Positions 1 to 10,194 are shown, counted from the stretch's first letter. The stretch: DNA of 64,000 bases from PALSA-612 sp963791225 (GCA_963791225.1 CAWBRV010000008.1:1-64000), one strand, 5' to 3'. Notes: generated from the letters alone by a model not told the origin. Numbers and translations: made by a program.

Positions 1-498
1 GTAGGCAACGGACTCCGTCATCAGCACGCCGGTGAGCACCATCCACGGCACCGTCACCGACAAGACCGAGACGGCAAGCGACCAGGCGCGGGAGACGACC
101 TGCCGGGCGAGCAGGTAGGCGGGTATTGCCGCGCTCGCCATCAGAGGTGCGTTGAAGACATGCGCCGCGTGGAAGGCAGTCAGCGCACCGCGAAGCCGCC
201 GAAGAACAGGCGCCGGTCGTAGCGGGTAGAACTGGTTGAGGACGCCGACGAGGACGTCGTGCACTCTCGGGAGCGGTGAGCCGGTGTCGGCGATCGAGAT
301 CGCCAGTTTCGTGTAGAGCATCTCGTCCGTCATCACGGCCCAGTCGCGGATTCGGCCGCTGAAGTCGGCGGCGAGCCATGCTGCGACTCCGCCCCAGATG
401 GCGAGGACACCAACCGCGGCTGTTATCTTCGGCCGCGCCCGAAGGAGCGCGAGTGTGCGCGCAGACACGCCCGGCCTCGATTCATCGACCCTGAACAC
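1..498 (-). CDS. Glycosyltransferase-like polytopic membrane protein, N-terminal part (cut by window edge)
   Basis: An open frame runs without a stop from a GTG at 498 to base 1 and leaves the window. It begins with a basic segment, then a membrane helix (about residues 27-46), then a DEMLYTKLA motif in the position of the acidic loop motif of GT39-type glycosyltransferases, and a second hydrophobic block ending in VLMTESVAY. The same pattern (DEMIYGLLG, then VMTEVPSYP) occurs in the next gene, so the two are probably tandem paralogues acting at the membrane, perhaps on lipid-linked sugars. The start is uncertain because the reading frame also carries what looks like the end of the upstream gene (see 490-2611). 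Substrate unknown. Confidence 0.6.
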   Translation of the reverse strand, partial: MFRVDESRPGVSARTLALLRARPKITAAVGVLAIWGGVAAWLAADFSGRIRDWAVMTDEMLYTKLAISIADTGSPLPRVHDVLVGVLNQFYPLRPAPVLRRLRGALTAFHAAHVFNAPLMASAAIPAYLLARQVVSRAWSLAVSVLSVTVPWMVLTGVLMTESVAY

Positions 499-2611
499 GG
501 TGCTCCCAAGCAGGCCGTCGGTCTCCACGTCCAGCGTGCAGACGCTTGCGCGTGCGGGCTGCCCCCGGTCGCGGCCGCGTCGGGATCGCTCCGCTCCAGG
601 GCTGGTTGGGGGCAGGAGACCGGAACGCCAGCCGCTTGTAGGCAGCGCCGTTCCGGCGGATCGTCACCGTCTGCGGCTGCTTGACGAGCAGGGTGACACG
701 GAAGACTCGGTGGCTGCAGCCGTACGCGATGAGGCGGGCGGTTTCGCCCGGGTAGATGTCACCGTTAGGCCGGATCCCGGTCGCGCGGAAGGAGAGACGA
801 GGAGCGGTTCCTCGATCCGCCAGAGGGCGAGGCCCCCCGCCTGGCTTCCGGGCTGGATCGTCGAAGCGATCGGCTCGCCGGCGAACTCGAACGACGGCTC
901 ACTCCCGACGACCCCGGTTGTGGTCACGACGTACGGTGCCGAGACGGGGCGGCCGCTACGCGCGACGAGTCGACCGTCTGCCCGGATCCGGATCTGCTGC
1001 TGGGGGATCGGTCCAACCAGTCTCGCGTTGCCGAGGTCGTAGACCCGGTCGATGCGCTGGTTCCAGAAGACGTTCTCCCAGACCCCGGTCCAGTCGGCTC
1101 CGGACTGGTAGAGGTAAGCGACGGGTCAGTGGGCAGCACGTCGAGATCCATGTCGGCGTTGATCCGAGGAACATCCGCTGGCGCTGACGGCCTTGATCGG
1201 CTGCGTAGCGGCTCGCAGCAACCGAGCCGCCTGTCAGCGCGACTAGGAGGAGGAGCGGGAGCACCACGACGAGAGCACGGCGCGGCAGCAGGGCCAGGAG
1301 GAGGAGCGCCGCGCCCACCGTCCCGTAGAAGGCAAGCTCGAGCGTTGACAGCGATCTCGCGGTCCGCAGGTTGTAGAGCGCGACGAGACTCGGTGCGTCG
1401 GGGAGCGCGGAGGCGGTAACGAGCTTCCCGAGCGGCAGGAGGACGAGCGGCACGGCGACGAGCAGGCAGGCGATCGAAGCCGGCCAGTAGCCGCGGGGGG
1501 CGCCGCGCGCGAGCCATGCTGTGAAGCCGAGGAAGTAGAGCGGCGCGAGACCGATCAGATCCCGCTCGGCGAGCTGTCCGACGTATTGGGAGGCGAAGAC
1601 GCCGACCTCGACGACGAGCCACACCGACAGCGAGCAGGTGACGGCGAGGAAGGCGCGAATCCGGCCGTCGGAATCACGTCGCCGCGCGGCCGCGCCGAGA
1701 AGTAGCAGGAGACCGCAAGCCGGCACGACACCCGTCAGAAGAATCAGGGAGCCTGCGTGATAGAGGACGAATCGAGCCGCTCGCCCGACGCCGTAGGAGG
1801 CGTGCGTGACGACGCTGTAGCCGCCGATGACCGGCTCGCCGCTTGCCAGCCGCCAGCCGAGCCAGGCTGCTGCGAGCAGCCCAAGCGCGACGATCGCAGG
1901 CATGAAGCGTCGCGCTCTGATCGGCGACCTCGCCGCAGGGCGTCTAGCCCGACCGCGGTGAGGAATGCGGGGACGAGCACGACGGCCTGCAAGCGAGTGG
2001 CGGTCGCCGCCCCGACGGCGACGACGAACAACGCCTGCCGCTGCCACGTTGGCTCCTCGATGACGCTTGCCATCGCCCAGGCCGAGAGCACGAAGACCGG
2101 GTAAGAAGGGACCTCGGTCATGACCAGACCCGAATAGACGAGCGCGGGAGCGGCAAGCGTCAGCGTCGCCGCCACAAACGCCCATCGCCGTCCGACGAAC
2201 GACCGGCCCCAGAGGTAGACGGGGACCACCGCCAGCGACATCACGAGCGCTTGCAGCACCTTCAGCAGTCCATAGCCGAACTCGAGATCGCCCGTGCTCA
2301 GCGGGAGGCCAACGAATGCCGGCACGAGCGCGCTGTAGAACGGCGAAGGCCCACCGAAGATCCCGAGCGTCCCGGTCGAGTACAGGCTCCGGCCGAGGAG
2401 TCCGTAGATCATCTCGTCCGGCGCGATCCACGGCACAGGCACCTCCCGGGCCGCCCAGCTCGCCGAGCGCCACCGACACGACAACGAGAGCGACCAGTGC
2501 CGGCAACCAACCACCGACACGCGAGCGCAGAAGCGACCATCGTCCCCGCGTGGCTGTGCCCCCCGGCACCAAGGCACCATTCTGCTCTAACCGATCGGGC
2601 CGCGGCGACAT
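490..2611 (-). pseudogene. Glycosyltransferase family 39-like membrane protein, broken by several frameshifts
   Basis: From an ATG at 2611 a polytopic membrane protein can be followed to about 490, but only by changing frame about six times, near 2450, 1930, 1200, 1100, 780 and 550. The pieces are typical of one family: a first helix, an acidic loop with APDEMIYGLLG, hydrophobic helices through about 1250, then a soluble C-terminal domain (YQSGADWTGVWENVF, then PYVVTTTGVVG) ending near GLLGSTVFRVDE. Intact, it would have about 700 residues and probably act as a lipid-sugar-dependent glycosyltransferase. The good codon use and family motifs on both sides of each break argue for sequence error rather than old decay. 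The tail appears to abut or overlap the start of the paralogue downstream. Confidence 0.6.
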
Positions 2612-2641
2612 GAACGCCGCCGCAGCCCGTGCTCGAACGGA

Positions 2642-4384
2642 TCAGACTTCGGCGGGGGTCAGGACCACCTGCGGCAGGTCGGCCCACTCGGGGGCGGTGC
2701 GCTCCCGGATGATGTCGAAGACGAGCAGCGTGAGGTTCGCACCGACAGCCGCTCCGACGATCGTGGTGACGACCGCCATCAGCCCGTTCTCCCTGCATGG
2801 AAGCCCAGCCAGGCACCGACGAGCGCGCCCGCCGTCGCTGCCGTGAGGCCGATCGTCCGGCCCGGTGGTCGCGGCGACCCAGGCCAGGTAGATCCCCAGG
2901 CCGATCGGGATTCCGATCGAGAGGACGCCGAGGGCCGGGTCGTCCAGGGACACTGCCGGGAAGGCGATCAACACGACGAGCACGCCGGCGAGCCATCCGC
3001 CGAGGCCCAGCACCAGCGGGAACACGGACCGGAGCACGACGCTCGCCTTCCGTCCTATGCGACCGCGCCTGCGCACGCGGCGCCACATGAGCAGGAGCGA
3101 GATGAGCACGATCACCGGCAGCGCCAGCATCGTGGCGGCGAGACCCTTTCCGAGGGCGGTGTGGGTGATCTCGGGCGTGAAGTCCACCCTGGCCGGGGTG
3201 TACAGCGAGGTGTCTACCTTGCCGCTGTCGAGGAAGGCGTTGAGGAGTCGCGTGCTCGCCTTCGGCTCGTAGGTCCAGAAGGAGGTCGTGTGACCGAGTT
3301 CTGCCAGCACGACCTGACGGCCGTTCGGAGGTGGGGCAGCAACTCCCGGGTCGCGTTGACCGCCGGAGCGGCGACGTCCAGCGTGCCGCCGACGAGCAGG
3401 GTGTCGACGTTGGAGTCCGCGCACGGTCGCGTAGTCGTTCTCGTCCGGGCTGGCCGGCCAGGCGTCGATCAGACCGCCGCCGGCGTAGACAAACTCTGTT
3501 CCGGGATTGCCGAGGATCGAGGCGCTGCGGCGTGTGCCGGCGCGAAGTAGCGCTTCGCCGCGCGGGTGTCGGCCGGACTGATGGCCGCCAGCTCGCCCCA
3601 GACGAAGGACTCGGGGAACGCCAGCCTGGCCATGAAGGACATGAACCACATCCCGCTGGCGTCGCCGTCGGCGGCCGAGAGCCACGAGTCGAAGGTCATC
3701 GGCGCGGAGAGCGGCGCCGCCTCGGAGGTCGGACTCCACGAGGGCGTAGAAGGAGGCGACGAGCGCTGGCGTTCCGGTCGAACGGCAGGCACCAGAACCG
3801 GTCCGGCATGTGTGCCTTCGTCTTCCGGATCGACGCAGCCAGGTCGTTCGTCCGCTTGCTACAGGACGGGTCCTGTGCGCACAGGTCGGAGTAGCGGCGG
3901 ATTCTGCGCATCGGTTGTCGTCGGGTCCCAGAGGAAGTGGCCGGGCGGGTTGACGCCGATCATCACCGAGCGGTGGATGCTCTTCGGGTACCGCCATGCG
4001 TAGATCATCGCCGTGCGGGTGCCTGCGCTCTCGCTGACGAGGTCGATCGGCCCGTAGCCGAGAGCCTTGCGGGCGGCCTCGAGGTCGTCGACCTGTGCAG
4101 GTATCGAGTAGCCGGCGAGGTCGGCGCCGTCCGCCCGGAGCCGCGCTGCGCACGTGCGGAACGCGTCGCTGTAGGCGCGGAAGGACTTGCGGCCGAGCAG
4201 GTCGGTGGAGCGCTTCAGGGCCGACGCGACCTCGGCGCAGTCGAGGCGGACCGACCCGTCGACGCCCCGATAGCCGACGAGGACGACGTCGTGGTTCCCG
4301 ACGATCCGGCTCGCCTTCGAGAACTGCATGTTGGTGATGCCGGGGCCGCCCTCGAGACGGAAGACAGGCGCGCCCGGTGGACCG
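2642..4384 (-). pseudogene. TAP-like alpha/beta hydrolase domain plus C-terminal membrane tail, continuation of the MMPL protein (frameshifted)
   Basis: This stretch continues the MMPL protein that starts at 6869. After a one-base shift near 4380 the frame resumes as APVFRLEGGPG, followed by GYRGVDGSVRLDC and the nucleophile region LVSESAGTRTAM. Further shifts lie near 3905, 3770, 3480, 3320, 2862 and 2780. A plausible catalytic triad survives across the frames: Ser in SESAG, Asp in GGTLDVAAP (about 3375) and His in LGHTTSFW (about 3290). The end, down to a stop at 2642, is a hydrophobic tail of about five helices. The family is that of secreted TAP/proline-iminopeptidase-like hydrolases. Fusion to a transporter suggests it acts on the exported substrate outside the membrane, which is inference. 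Confidence 0.65.
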
Positions 4385-6869
4385 AGCGCGCCTTGATGCG
4401 GGTAACCGGCAGCGCGATCAACCGCGACTTCGGGTCGACCCGGTTCTCCGGGACGACGAGGGTGCCGCAGTCGGCGGCGTAGCTGCCCTGCTCCGTGCCG
4501 TAGTGGCACGGATGCAGGGTCAGCTGGCCCGCCTTTGCGCCGGCCGGGACGGAGACCGCGCTCCGGCCGGAAGCGACGTTCAGATACGCGAGCCCGAGCG
4601 CGAGGATCGCGATCAGCAGGAGCCCGGTGACGCGGGCGGCGCCGATCCGACGCTTCGGCGTGCGGGCCTTGGGAGCGATCTCCGGCTCCGGCTCGTCGAC
4701 GATCTCGAGCTCGCCGTGGTCGAAGTGCGGCAACCACTCGAGCCACGCCGGCAGGTACCAGTTCCGCTCGCCGAGGAGCTTCATCGTCGCAGGCAGCAGG
4801 ACGCCCCGGACGATCGTGGCGTCGATCAGCACCGCAGCCGCAAGGCCGACGCCGAACTGCTTGAAGAACAGCATCGACAGTGTCGCGAAGACCGCAAACA
4901 CGCCGACCATCACGAACGCCGCACTGGTGACGACACCGGCCGTCGACCTGATCCCGGTGGAGATCGCCTCGTCCATCGAGGCCCCCCGCTCGAAGCTCTC
5001 GCGGATCCGGCTGACGATGAACACGTGGTAGTCCATCGAGAGCCCGAACAGGATCACGAAGAGAAGCAACGGGATCACCGGGGAGACGCCGGCGGTCGAG
5101 GTGAACCCGAGCAGGCTCTTCCCGAAGCCGTGCTGGAAGACCAGCACGAGGATCCCGTACGCCGCCGCGACCGACAGGCAGTTGAGCACGATCGCCTTGA
5201 CCGCGACAACGATCGACCGGAACGCGACCAGCATCAGGATGAACGCGAACACGAGCACGAACGCGACGACGAGCGGCAGTGCCGACCGGATCTGGTCACC
5301 CTGGTCCTTCCATTGCGCCGTCAATCCGGTGACACCGGCCTCCGTGTTCGGCAGGGCGCCGACCGTCTCCGGGATCAGCGTGTTGCGCAGCAGGGCCAGG
5401 GAGGCGTTGGACTGCTTGTCGGTTCCGTTGCCGTCGATCGGGATCGTGACGTTCGCGACCGTGCCCGCCTTGTTCACGTCGATCGTGATCGGCTCGTGCG
5501 CGCGGCCGCTCGCGAGCGCCCGCTGCTCGAACCGGGAGATCGCGTTGCGTACCGCCGGCGCGTTGACGTTCGGCGCCTTGACGATGACGTTCGCGGGCAG
5601 CGCCGTGCCGGGGAACGCCTGCTGCATCCGCTTGTAGGTCTTGACGACCTCGAGGTGCGCCGGGTAGGTGCTCGGCGACGCCTCCGCCATCCGCATCTGC
5701 AGTGCCGGGAGGGCGAGCGCGAGCAGCAACCCGCCCGCGAGGGCCGCGGACAGGACCGGACGCCGGAGGACGCGGTCGACGACCGCTCCCCAGAGCCTGC
5801 CCTCGCCGCTGTCACGGCGGAGCCGTCCGACGAACGGCACGTGCAGCCGGTCGACCCGGTCGCCGAGACGCGACAGGAGCGCCGGGAGCACGGTGAGCGA
5901 GCCCAGCATCGCCACCGCGACGACCATCATCGTCGCGACGCCGAACGAGGCGAACGTCGCGTCGCCCGTGATGAACATGCCCGCCATGGCGACCATTACC
6001 GTCAGGCCGGAGATGAGCACCGACCGGCCCGAGGTTGCGGCGGCGGCCTCGAGCGCGGCCCGTGGGCTGCGGCCCGCAGCGCGTTCCTCACGCTCGCGGC
6101 GCAGATAGAACATCGAGTAGTCGACGCCGACGGCGAGCCCGATCAGGAGCACGAGCGCGGGCATCTCCATGGCCATCGGGAGGACGTGGCTCGGCAGTGC
6201 GACCAGTCCGAACGTCCCGAACACGGCCGTGAGAGCGAGCAGCAGCGGGATCCCCGCGGCGACGATCGCACCGAACGTGACGAGCAGGATTGCCAGCGTG
6301 ATCGGGAGGGACAGCGTTCCCGCCTTGCCGAGATCGGCGCTGTACGCGCCGTTGACCGCCTTGACGGCACTGGCGTCCCCGAACTCGCCGATGAAGACGC
6401 CCGGATGGTCGTGCTGTGCGGCGGCGACGGCGTCGATGACCGGGGCGATCCTGTCGACGGCCTTATTCTTGTCGCCGGCGATGTCGAAGTCGACGAGCAC
6501 CGCGTGACCGTCCTTCGACGCCTTCGGCGACTGGATGTTCCGGACGACCGCCACCTTCGAGATACGAGTGGCGACGTCGTCGACCGCCGCTTCGAACGCG
6601 GGCGTGCCGGACCGAGCTGTCCGGCTCTGGATCAGGACGCTCTCACCTGCGGGCTGCTTGAACCCGGCGTCGAGGATCCTGTCCATCCGGCCCGACTGGC
6701 CGGGGCCTGAGGTGTTCGGGTCGATGTTCTTGGTGCCGACGATGCCGCCGATCCCGAACGCGACGACGACGAGGGCGAGCCACCCGAACGTCGCCGTCTT
6801 CCAGTGATTCGCGCTCCAGCGGCCTATCGAGGCGGCCAGATTGCGGGGCTTGTGGTTGCTGCCGGACAT
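4215..6869 (-). CDS. MMPL/RND-family transporter, N-terminal part of a transporter-hydrolase fusion
   Basis: Two RND repeats are visible: a helix at residues 24-44, a first helix cluster at about 185-345 with GVDYSMFY (247-254), and a second cluster at about 530-700 with LSMDYHVF (about 609). These paired Asp-Tyr motifs are the proton-relay signature of MMPL exporters, which move lipids or hydrophobic compounds across the inner membrane. The start at 6869 is set by AAGGAGG seven bases upstream. After the last MMPL helix the frame does not stop. It runs through an acidic linker, one more helix and then PCHYGTEQGSY and CGTLVVPENR, the N-terminal signature of TAP-like hydrolases, until a frameshift near 4380. 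The stop at 4215 is therefore artificial. Confidence 0.85.
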   Translation of the reverse strand: MSGSNHKPRNLAASIGRWSANHWKTATFGWLALVVVAFGIGGIVGTKNIDPNTSGPGQSGRMDRILDAGFKQPAGESVLIQSRTARSGTPAFEAAVDDVATRISKVAVVRNIQSPKASKDGHAVLVDFDIAGDKNKAVDRIAPVIDAVAAAQHDHPGVFIGEFGDASAVKAVNGAYSADLGKAGTLSLPITLAILLVTFGAIVAAGIPLLLALTAVFGTFGLVALPSHVLPMAMEMPALVLLIGLAVGVDYSMFYLRREREERAAGRSPRAALEAAAATSGRSVLISGLTVMVAMAGMFITGDATFASFGVATMMVVAVAMLGSLTVLPALLSRLGDRVDRLHVPFVGRLRRDSGEGRLWGAVVDRVLRRPVLSAALAGGLLLALALPALQMRMAEASPSTYPAHLEVVKTYKRMQQAFPGTALPANVIVKAPNVNAPAVRNAISRFEQRALASGRAHEPITIDVNKAGTVANVTIPIDGNGTDKQSNASLALLRNTLIPETVGALPNTEAGVTGLTAQWKDQGDQIRSALPLVVAFVLVFAFILMLVAFRSIVVAVKAIVLNCLSVAAAYGILVLVFQHGFGKSLLGFTSTAGVSPVIPLLLFVILFGLSMDYHVFIVSRIRESFERGASMDEAISTGIRSTAGVVTSAAFVMVGVFAVFATLSMLFFKQFGVGLAAAVLIDATIVRGVLLPATMKLLGERNWYLPAWLEWLPHFDHGELEIVDEPEPEIAPKARTPKRRIGAARVTGLLLIAILALGLAYLNVASGRSAVSVPAGAKAGQLTLHPCHYGTEQGSYAADCGTLVVPENRVDPKSRLIALPVTRIKARSVHRARLSSVSRAAPASPTCSSRRRAGSSGTTTSSSSAIGASTGRSASTAPRSRRP

Positions 6870-6886
6870 GGTCTTGCCTCCTTCGG

Positions 6887-7129
6887 TCATGGGATCTGCA
6901 CCTCGCTGACGCGAGCTGCCGTGGTGCGCTCCGCGACGTAGGTGGGGAGGAGCTCGAGTGCCTCCTCTTCGCTTGCCGCTTCGACCGTCCACCAGATCGA
7001 ATGCCCGCCGGAGCGACACGAGGCGAGCGTCCGCTGGTGACGAAGCGGGCTCTTGTGCCCCCTGAAGGAGGCGAACACGACCCCGCATTCGTGCGGCTCG
7101 TGGCTGTTGTGGAGCAGGTAGCAGGTCAT
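6887..7129 (-). CDS. Small conserved cytosolic protein coupled to the MMPL fusion gene
   Basis: An 80-residue protein beginning MTCYLLHNSHEPHECG. It is rich in His and Cys in its first half (HNSHEPHEC and later LASCRSGGHSIWW) and ends in an acidic helix and a beta strand. It has no signal peptide or membrane segment, and the layout resembles small ferredoxin-like alpha-beta sandwich proteins of the DUF4242/DUF3303 type, though I cannot name a family with certainty. Its TGA overlaps an ATG at 6890 that lies in frame with the MMPL gene, 21 bases before the preferred MMPL start, so the two are translationally coupled. It probably works with or regulates the transporter. Confidence 0.7.
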   Translation of the reverse strand: MTCYLLHNSHEPHECGVVFASFRGHKSPLRHQRTLASCRSGGHSIWWTVEAASEEEALELLPTYVAERTTAARVSEVQIP

Positions 7130-7162
7130 GAGCCGAGCTTGCCGCTGCCCGCCCACACCGAC

Positions 7163-7216
7163 ATCAGGGCACCACCCTGATCCCGCACCCTGATTTTGCC
7201 GTTCGGTGTCCCTGAT
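7163..7216. promoter_or_regulatory. Cluster of CCCTGAT repeats between divergent transporter and regulator genes
   Basis: CCCTGAT occurs at 7175-7181, 7188-7194 and 7210-7216. Its inverse, ATCAGGG, sits at 7163-7169 and forms a perfect 7-base inverted repeat with the first copy around a 5-base spacer. Three direct copies plus one inverted copy in 54 bases, within the only gap between divergent genes, is what a multi-site operator looks like. The natural candidate to bind it is the LuxR-type regulator encoded immediately to the right. Confidence 0.5.
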
Positions 7217-7223
7217 CTATCCT
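7196..7223 (+). promoter_or_regulatory. Candidate promoter of the LuxR-type regulator
   Basis: TTGCCG (7196-7201) and TATCCT (7218-7223) are separated by 16 bases, an acceptable sigma-70-like pair. One CCCTGAT copy lies between the two hexamers, so a bound regulator would block or reposition polymerase. The leader would be very short, with the Shine-Dalgarno GGAGGG starting at about 7230. Confidence 0.35.
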
Positions 7224-7240
7224 GCGCTCGGAGGGAACAC

Positions 7241-10159
7241 GTGGCTTTGCACGCCGAGCACCTCGTCGGGCGCGCCGAGGAGACGAGCTCGCTCGACCGC
7301 GGCCTCGACGAGCTCGATCGGGGCTGCTCCGCCGCGATCGTACTCGTCGGCGAGCCGGGCATCGGCAAGACGCGCCTGCTGGCCGAGCTCGCCGTTCGCG
7401 CAGACGCACGCGGATACCTCGTCCTCTCGGGCGCGGCATCGGAGCTCGAACGCGACCTCCCGTTCTCGGGGTTCGTGGACGCTCTCGACGAGTACTTGCG
7501 GAGCCTCGACCGGGACCGCCTCGCTGCTCTCGACGACGATGTGCGCAACGAGCTCGCGCATGTCTTTCCCTCGCTGACGCTGCTCGCGACTGAGCGGACC
7601 GTGGCGCTTCAGCACGAGCGCTACTGCAGCCACCGTGCGGTGCGCGCGCTGCTCGAGCGACTCGCGGTCGCAGGGCCGCTCGTACTCGTGCTCGACGACC
7701 TCCACTGGGCCGACTCGGCCTCCGTCGAGCTGGTCGGGGCTCTCCTGCGCCGTCCGCCGGCCGGGCCGGTGCTTCTCGCCCTGGCCGTTCGCCCGCGGCA
7801 GGTACCGGAGCGTCTGTCGACCGCCGTCGAGCGGGCGCACCGTGCCGGGATGCTCGACCGCATCGAGCTCGGCGCACTCGGCCCGGAGGAGGCGGGGCAG
7901 CTCCTCGGTGACGCCGTCGACAGCCGTGACGCGGCGGTGCTGTACGAGGAGAGCGGCGGCAATCCCTTCTACCTCGAACAGCTCGCGCGGTCGCTCGACC
8001 GCGGAAGCGGCGCGGCGGCCACCGACGGCGAGACGGGGCTCGCGGCACTCGGCGTTCCTTCCACCGTCGTGGCGGCGCTCGCCGAGGAGCTGGCGCTGCT
8101 GTCCGACTCCACACGTCTCGTGCTCGAGGGAGCCTCGGTAGCCGGCGATCCGTTCGAGCCCGAGCTGGCGGCAGCCGCAGCCAGGATGCCCGAGAGCTCC
8201 GTGATGGAGGCAGTCGACGAGCTCCTGCAGGTCGATCTCGTCCGCACCACTGACGTTCCGCGGCGCTTCCGCTTCCGGCACCCGCTCGTCCGGCGCGCGG
8301 TCTACGAGGCAACGGCCGCCGGGTGGCGGTTGGGCGCCCATGAGCGGTGCGCCGATGCCCTCGCGGAGCGGGGTGCTTCCGCGGCAGCGCGGGCCCACCA
8401 CGTCGAGCGCTCCGCCCGCGAGGGCGACCTCGACGCCGTCGCCGTCCTGCGCGAAGCCGGCGAGTCAGCCGTCCGGCTCGCGCCGGCCAGCGCCGCGCAC
8501 TGGTTCGCAGACGCCCTGCGTCTCCTTCCGGCAACCGCATCGAGGCAGGAGCAGATCGAGCTTCTCTCCGCCCGCGCAGCGGCGCTGACGGCGGCCGGCC
8601 GCTTCGCCGACAGCCACGCCGCGCTGCTGGAGGCGGTCGAGCTCGTGCCCGAGGACGCACACGCCACGCGCGCCAGGCTCGCCCGCGCCTGTGCGGGCGT
8701 GGAAAGCCTCCTGGGACGGCACGAGCAGGCCGGCATGCGTATGGCGGAAGCGCTCGCGAGTCTGCCGGACCAGGGCTCACCCGAGGCAGTCGCGCTGACG
8801 ATCGAGCTCGCCCAGAACGACATCTGGCGTGCGAAGTACGAGGAGATGCACGACTGGGCGGAGCGCGCGCTGGATGCGGCGAGGCGGCTCGGAGACGCCA
8901 CTCTCATCGCGTCGGCTCTCGCCGCGCTCGCGCTCGCGGATTCGATGACGGGGGCGCCCGAACGCGCGGAGGTAGACCGTTCGGAGGCGGCAGCCCTCGT
9001 CGATTCCATGTCTGACGGCGAGCTTGCTCGCCACATCCAGGCCTCGGCGTTGCTCGGGGGCGTGGAGCTCTATCTCGACCGGTACGCCGAGGCCGACGTG
9101 CACGCCAATCGTGCGCTGACGGTGGCGCGTGCCACCGGCCAGGGGGAGTATGTCCTCGTCCTGATCCAGACCGTGGGCGCGGTGTGGCGCCAGCGCGGCA
9201 AGCTGGCGGAAGCCGCCGAGCTGCTCGACGGCGGGATCGAGGCGGCACGCGTCCTGGGCAACACCCACGCGCTCGTCTGGGGCCTTTCCAGCCGCTCCTC
9301 CACGGCGTTGCGGATGGGGGACGTCGAGCTCGCGCTCGCGACCGCCCAGGAGAGCGTCGACCTCTGCGAGGACGCAGGCGAGAGCTTCCACACGGCCGAG
9401 GCCGCCGCCGACCTCGCCGCCGCGCTGCTCGAGACCGGGCAGCCGGAACCTGCGACCGAGCTGCTACTCGGCTCCGCCGGCGGCGAGGAGCTGGCGCTGA
9501 TCGCCGGGAGCCCGAGGGCCCGGTACCTCGAAGTGCTCACGCGCGCCCGGCTCGCGCTCGACCGGCCGGACGAGGCCCGCCGCGCCGCGGTCTGCGCAGA
9601 GGCATGGGCCGCGACCGTGCAGCTCCCGATGGCGGCCGTCTGGGCCGAGCGGGCGGCGGCGGCGGTCGACCTGCACGCGGGCGATCCATCGCGGGCCGCA
9701 GAGCGTGCTCTCACGTCGGCCGCTCTTGCCGACGAGGTCGGCGCGCCGATCGAGGCAGCTCTCTCGCGCCTGCTCTCGGGCCGCGCCCTTGCCCGGGCCG
9801 GCGATGGCGACCGTGCTGCGTCGGAGCTGCAGCACGCGGCGCAGGAGTTCGAGGCGCGCGGCGCACTGCGCTACCGGAACGAGGCTGAACGCGAGCTCCG
9901 GAAGCTGGGCCGCCACATCCACCGGCGCACGCGCCCCGGCAAGACCGACGCAACGGGGGTGGAATCACTCACCGAGCGCGAGCTCCAGCTCGCGCGGCTC
10001 GTCGTCGACCGCAAGACGAACCCGGAGATCGCCGCCGAGCTCTTCCTCAGCCAGAAGACGGTCGAGACGCACCTGCGCAACATCTTCCGCAAGATCGGCG
10101 TCTCGTCGCGCGTCGAGCTCGCCCGCGCGGTCGAGCGCGCCGACCGCGACGGCGTCTAG
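7241..10159 (+). CDS. LuxR-family regulator with N-terminal AAA/NACHT-like ATPase (LAL type)
   Basis: A large ATP-binding LuxR (LAL) regulator of 972 residues. Walker A is GEPGIGKT at 37-44 and Walker B is VLDDLHWAD near 150. The middle (about 330-880) is a long helical repeat region resembling tetratricopeptide repeats, the usual ligand- or partner-sensing part. The C-terminal 60 residues are a LuxR helix-turn-helix (LTERELQLARLV, then SQKTVETHLRNIFRKIG). The GTG at 7241 was chosen because GGAGGG precedes it by about five bases; the frame is open further upstream but lacks a better site. It is divergent from the MMPL fusion operon and probably controls it through the CCCTGAT repeats, which is inferred from position only. 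Confidence 0.9.
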   Translation: MALHAEHLVGRAEETSSLDRGLDELDRGCSAAIVLVGEPGIGKTRLLAELAVRADARGYLVLSGAASELERDLPFSGFVDALDEYLRSLDRDRLAALDDDVRNELAHVFPSLTLLATERTVALQHERYCSHRAVRALLERLAVAGPLVLVLDDLHWADSASVELVGALLRRPPAGPVLLALAVRPRQVPERLSTAVERAHRAGMLDRIELGALGPEEAGQLLGDAVDSRDAAVLYEESGGNPFYLEQLARSLDRGSGAAATDGETGLAALGVPSTVVAALAEELALLSDSTRLVLEGASVAGDPFEPELAAAAARMPESSVMEAVDELLQVDLVRTTDVPRRFRFRHPLVRRAVYEATAAGWRLGAHERCADALAERGASAAARAHHVERSAREGDLDAVAVLREAGESAVRLAPASAAHWFADALRLLPATASRQEQIELLSARAAALTAAGRFADSHAALLEAVELVPEDAHATRARLARACAGVESLLGRHEQAGMRMAEALASLPDQGSPEAVALTIELAQNDIWRAKYEEMHDWAERALDAARRLGDATLIASALAALALADSMTGAPERAEVDRSEAAALVDSMSDGELARHIQASALLGGVELYLDRYAEADVHANRALTVARATGQGEYVLVLIQTVGAVWRQRGKLAEAAELLDGGIEAARVLGNTHALVWGLSSRSSTALRMGDVELALATAQESVDLCEDAGESFHTAEAAADLAAALLETGQPEPATELLLGSAGGEELALIAGSPRARYLEVLTRARLALDRPDEARRAAVCAEAWAATVQLPMAAVWAERAAAAVDLHAGDPSRAAERALTSAALADEVGAPIEAALSRLLSGRALARAGDGDRAASELQHAAQEFEARGALRYRNEAERELRKLGRHIHRRTRPGKTDATGVESLTERELQLARLVVDRKTNPEIAAELFLSQKTVETHLRNIFRKIGVSSRVELARAVERADRDGV

Positions 10160-10194
10160 TTTCACCGCGTCTGAAAGCAGCTCACTCTGTCCTG

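Noticed and set aside
4377..6710. A 777-residue open frame on the plus strand, antisense to the MMPL gene
   Set aside because: Its product is a low-complexity Arg/Asp/Glu/Gln-rich sequence with no family features, as expected opposite a GC-rich gene; the minus strand has clear MMPL motifs and a ribosome site.
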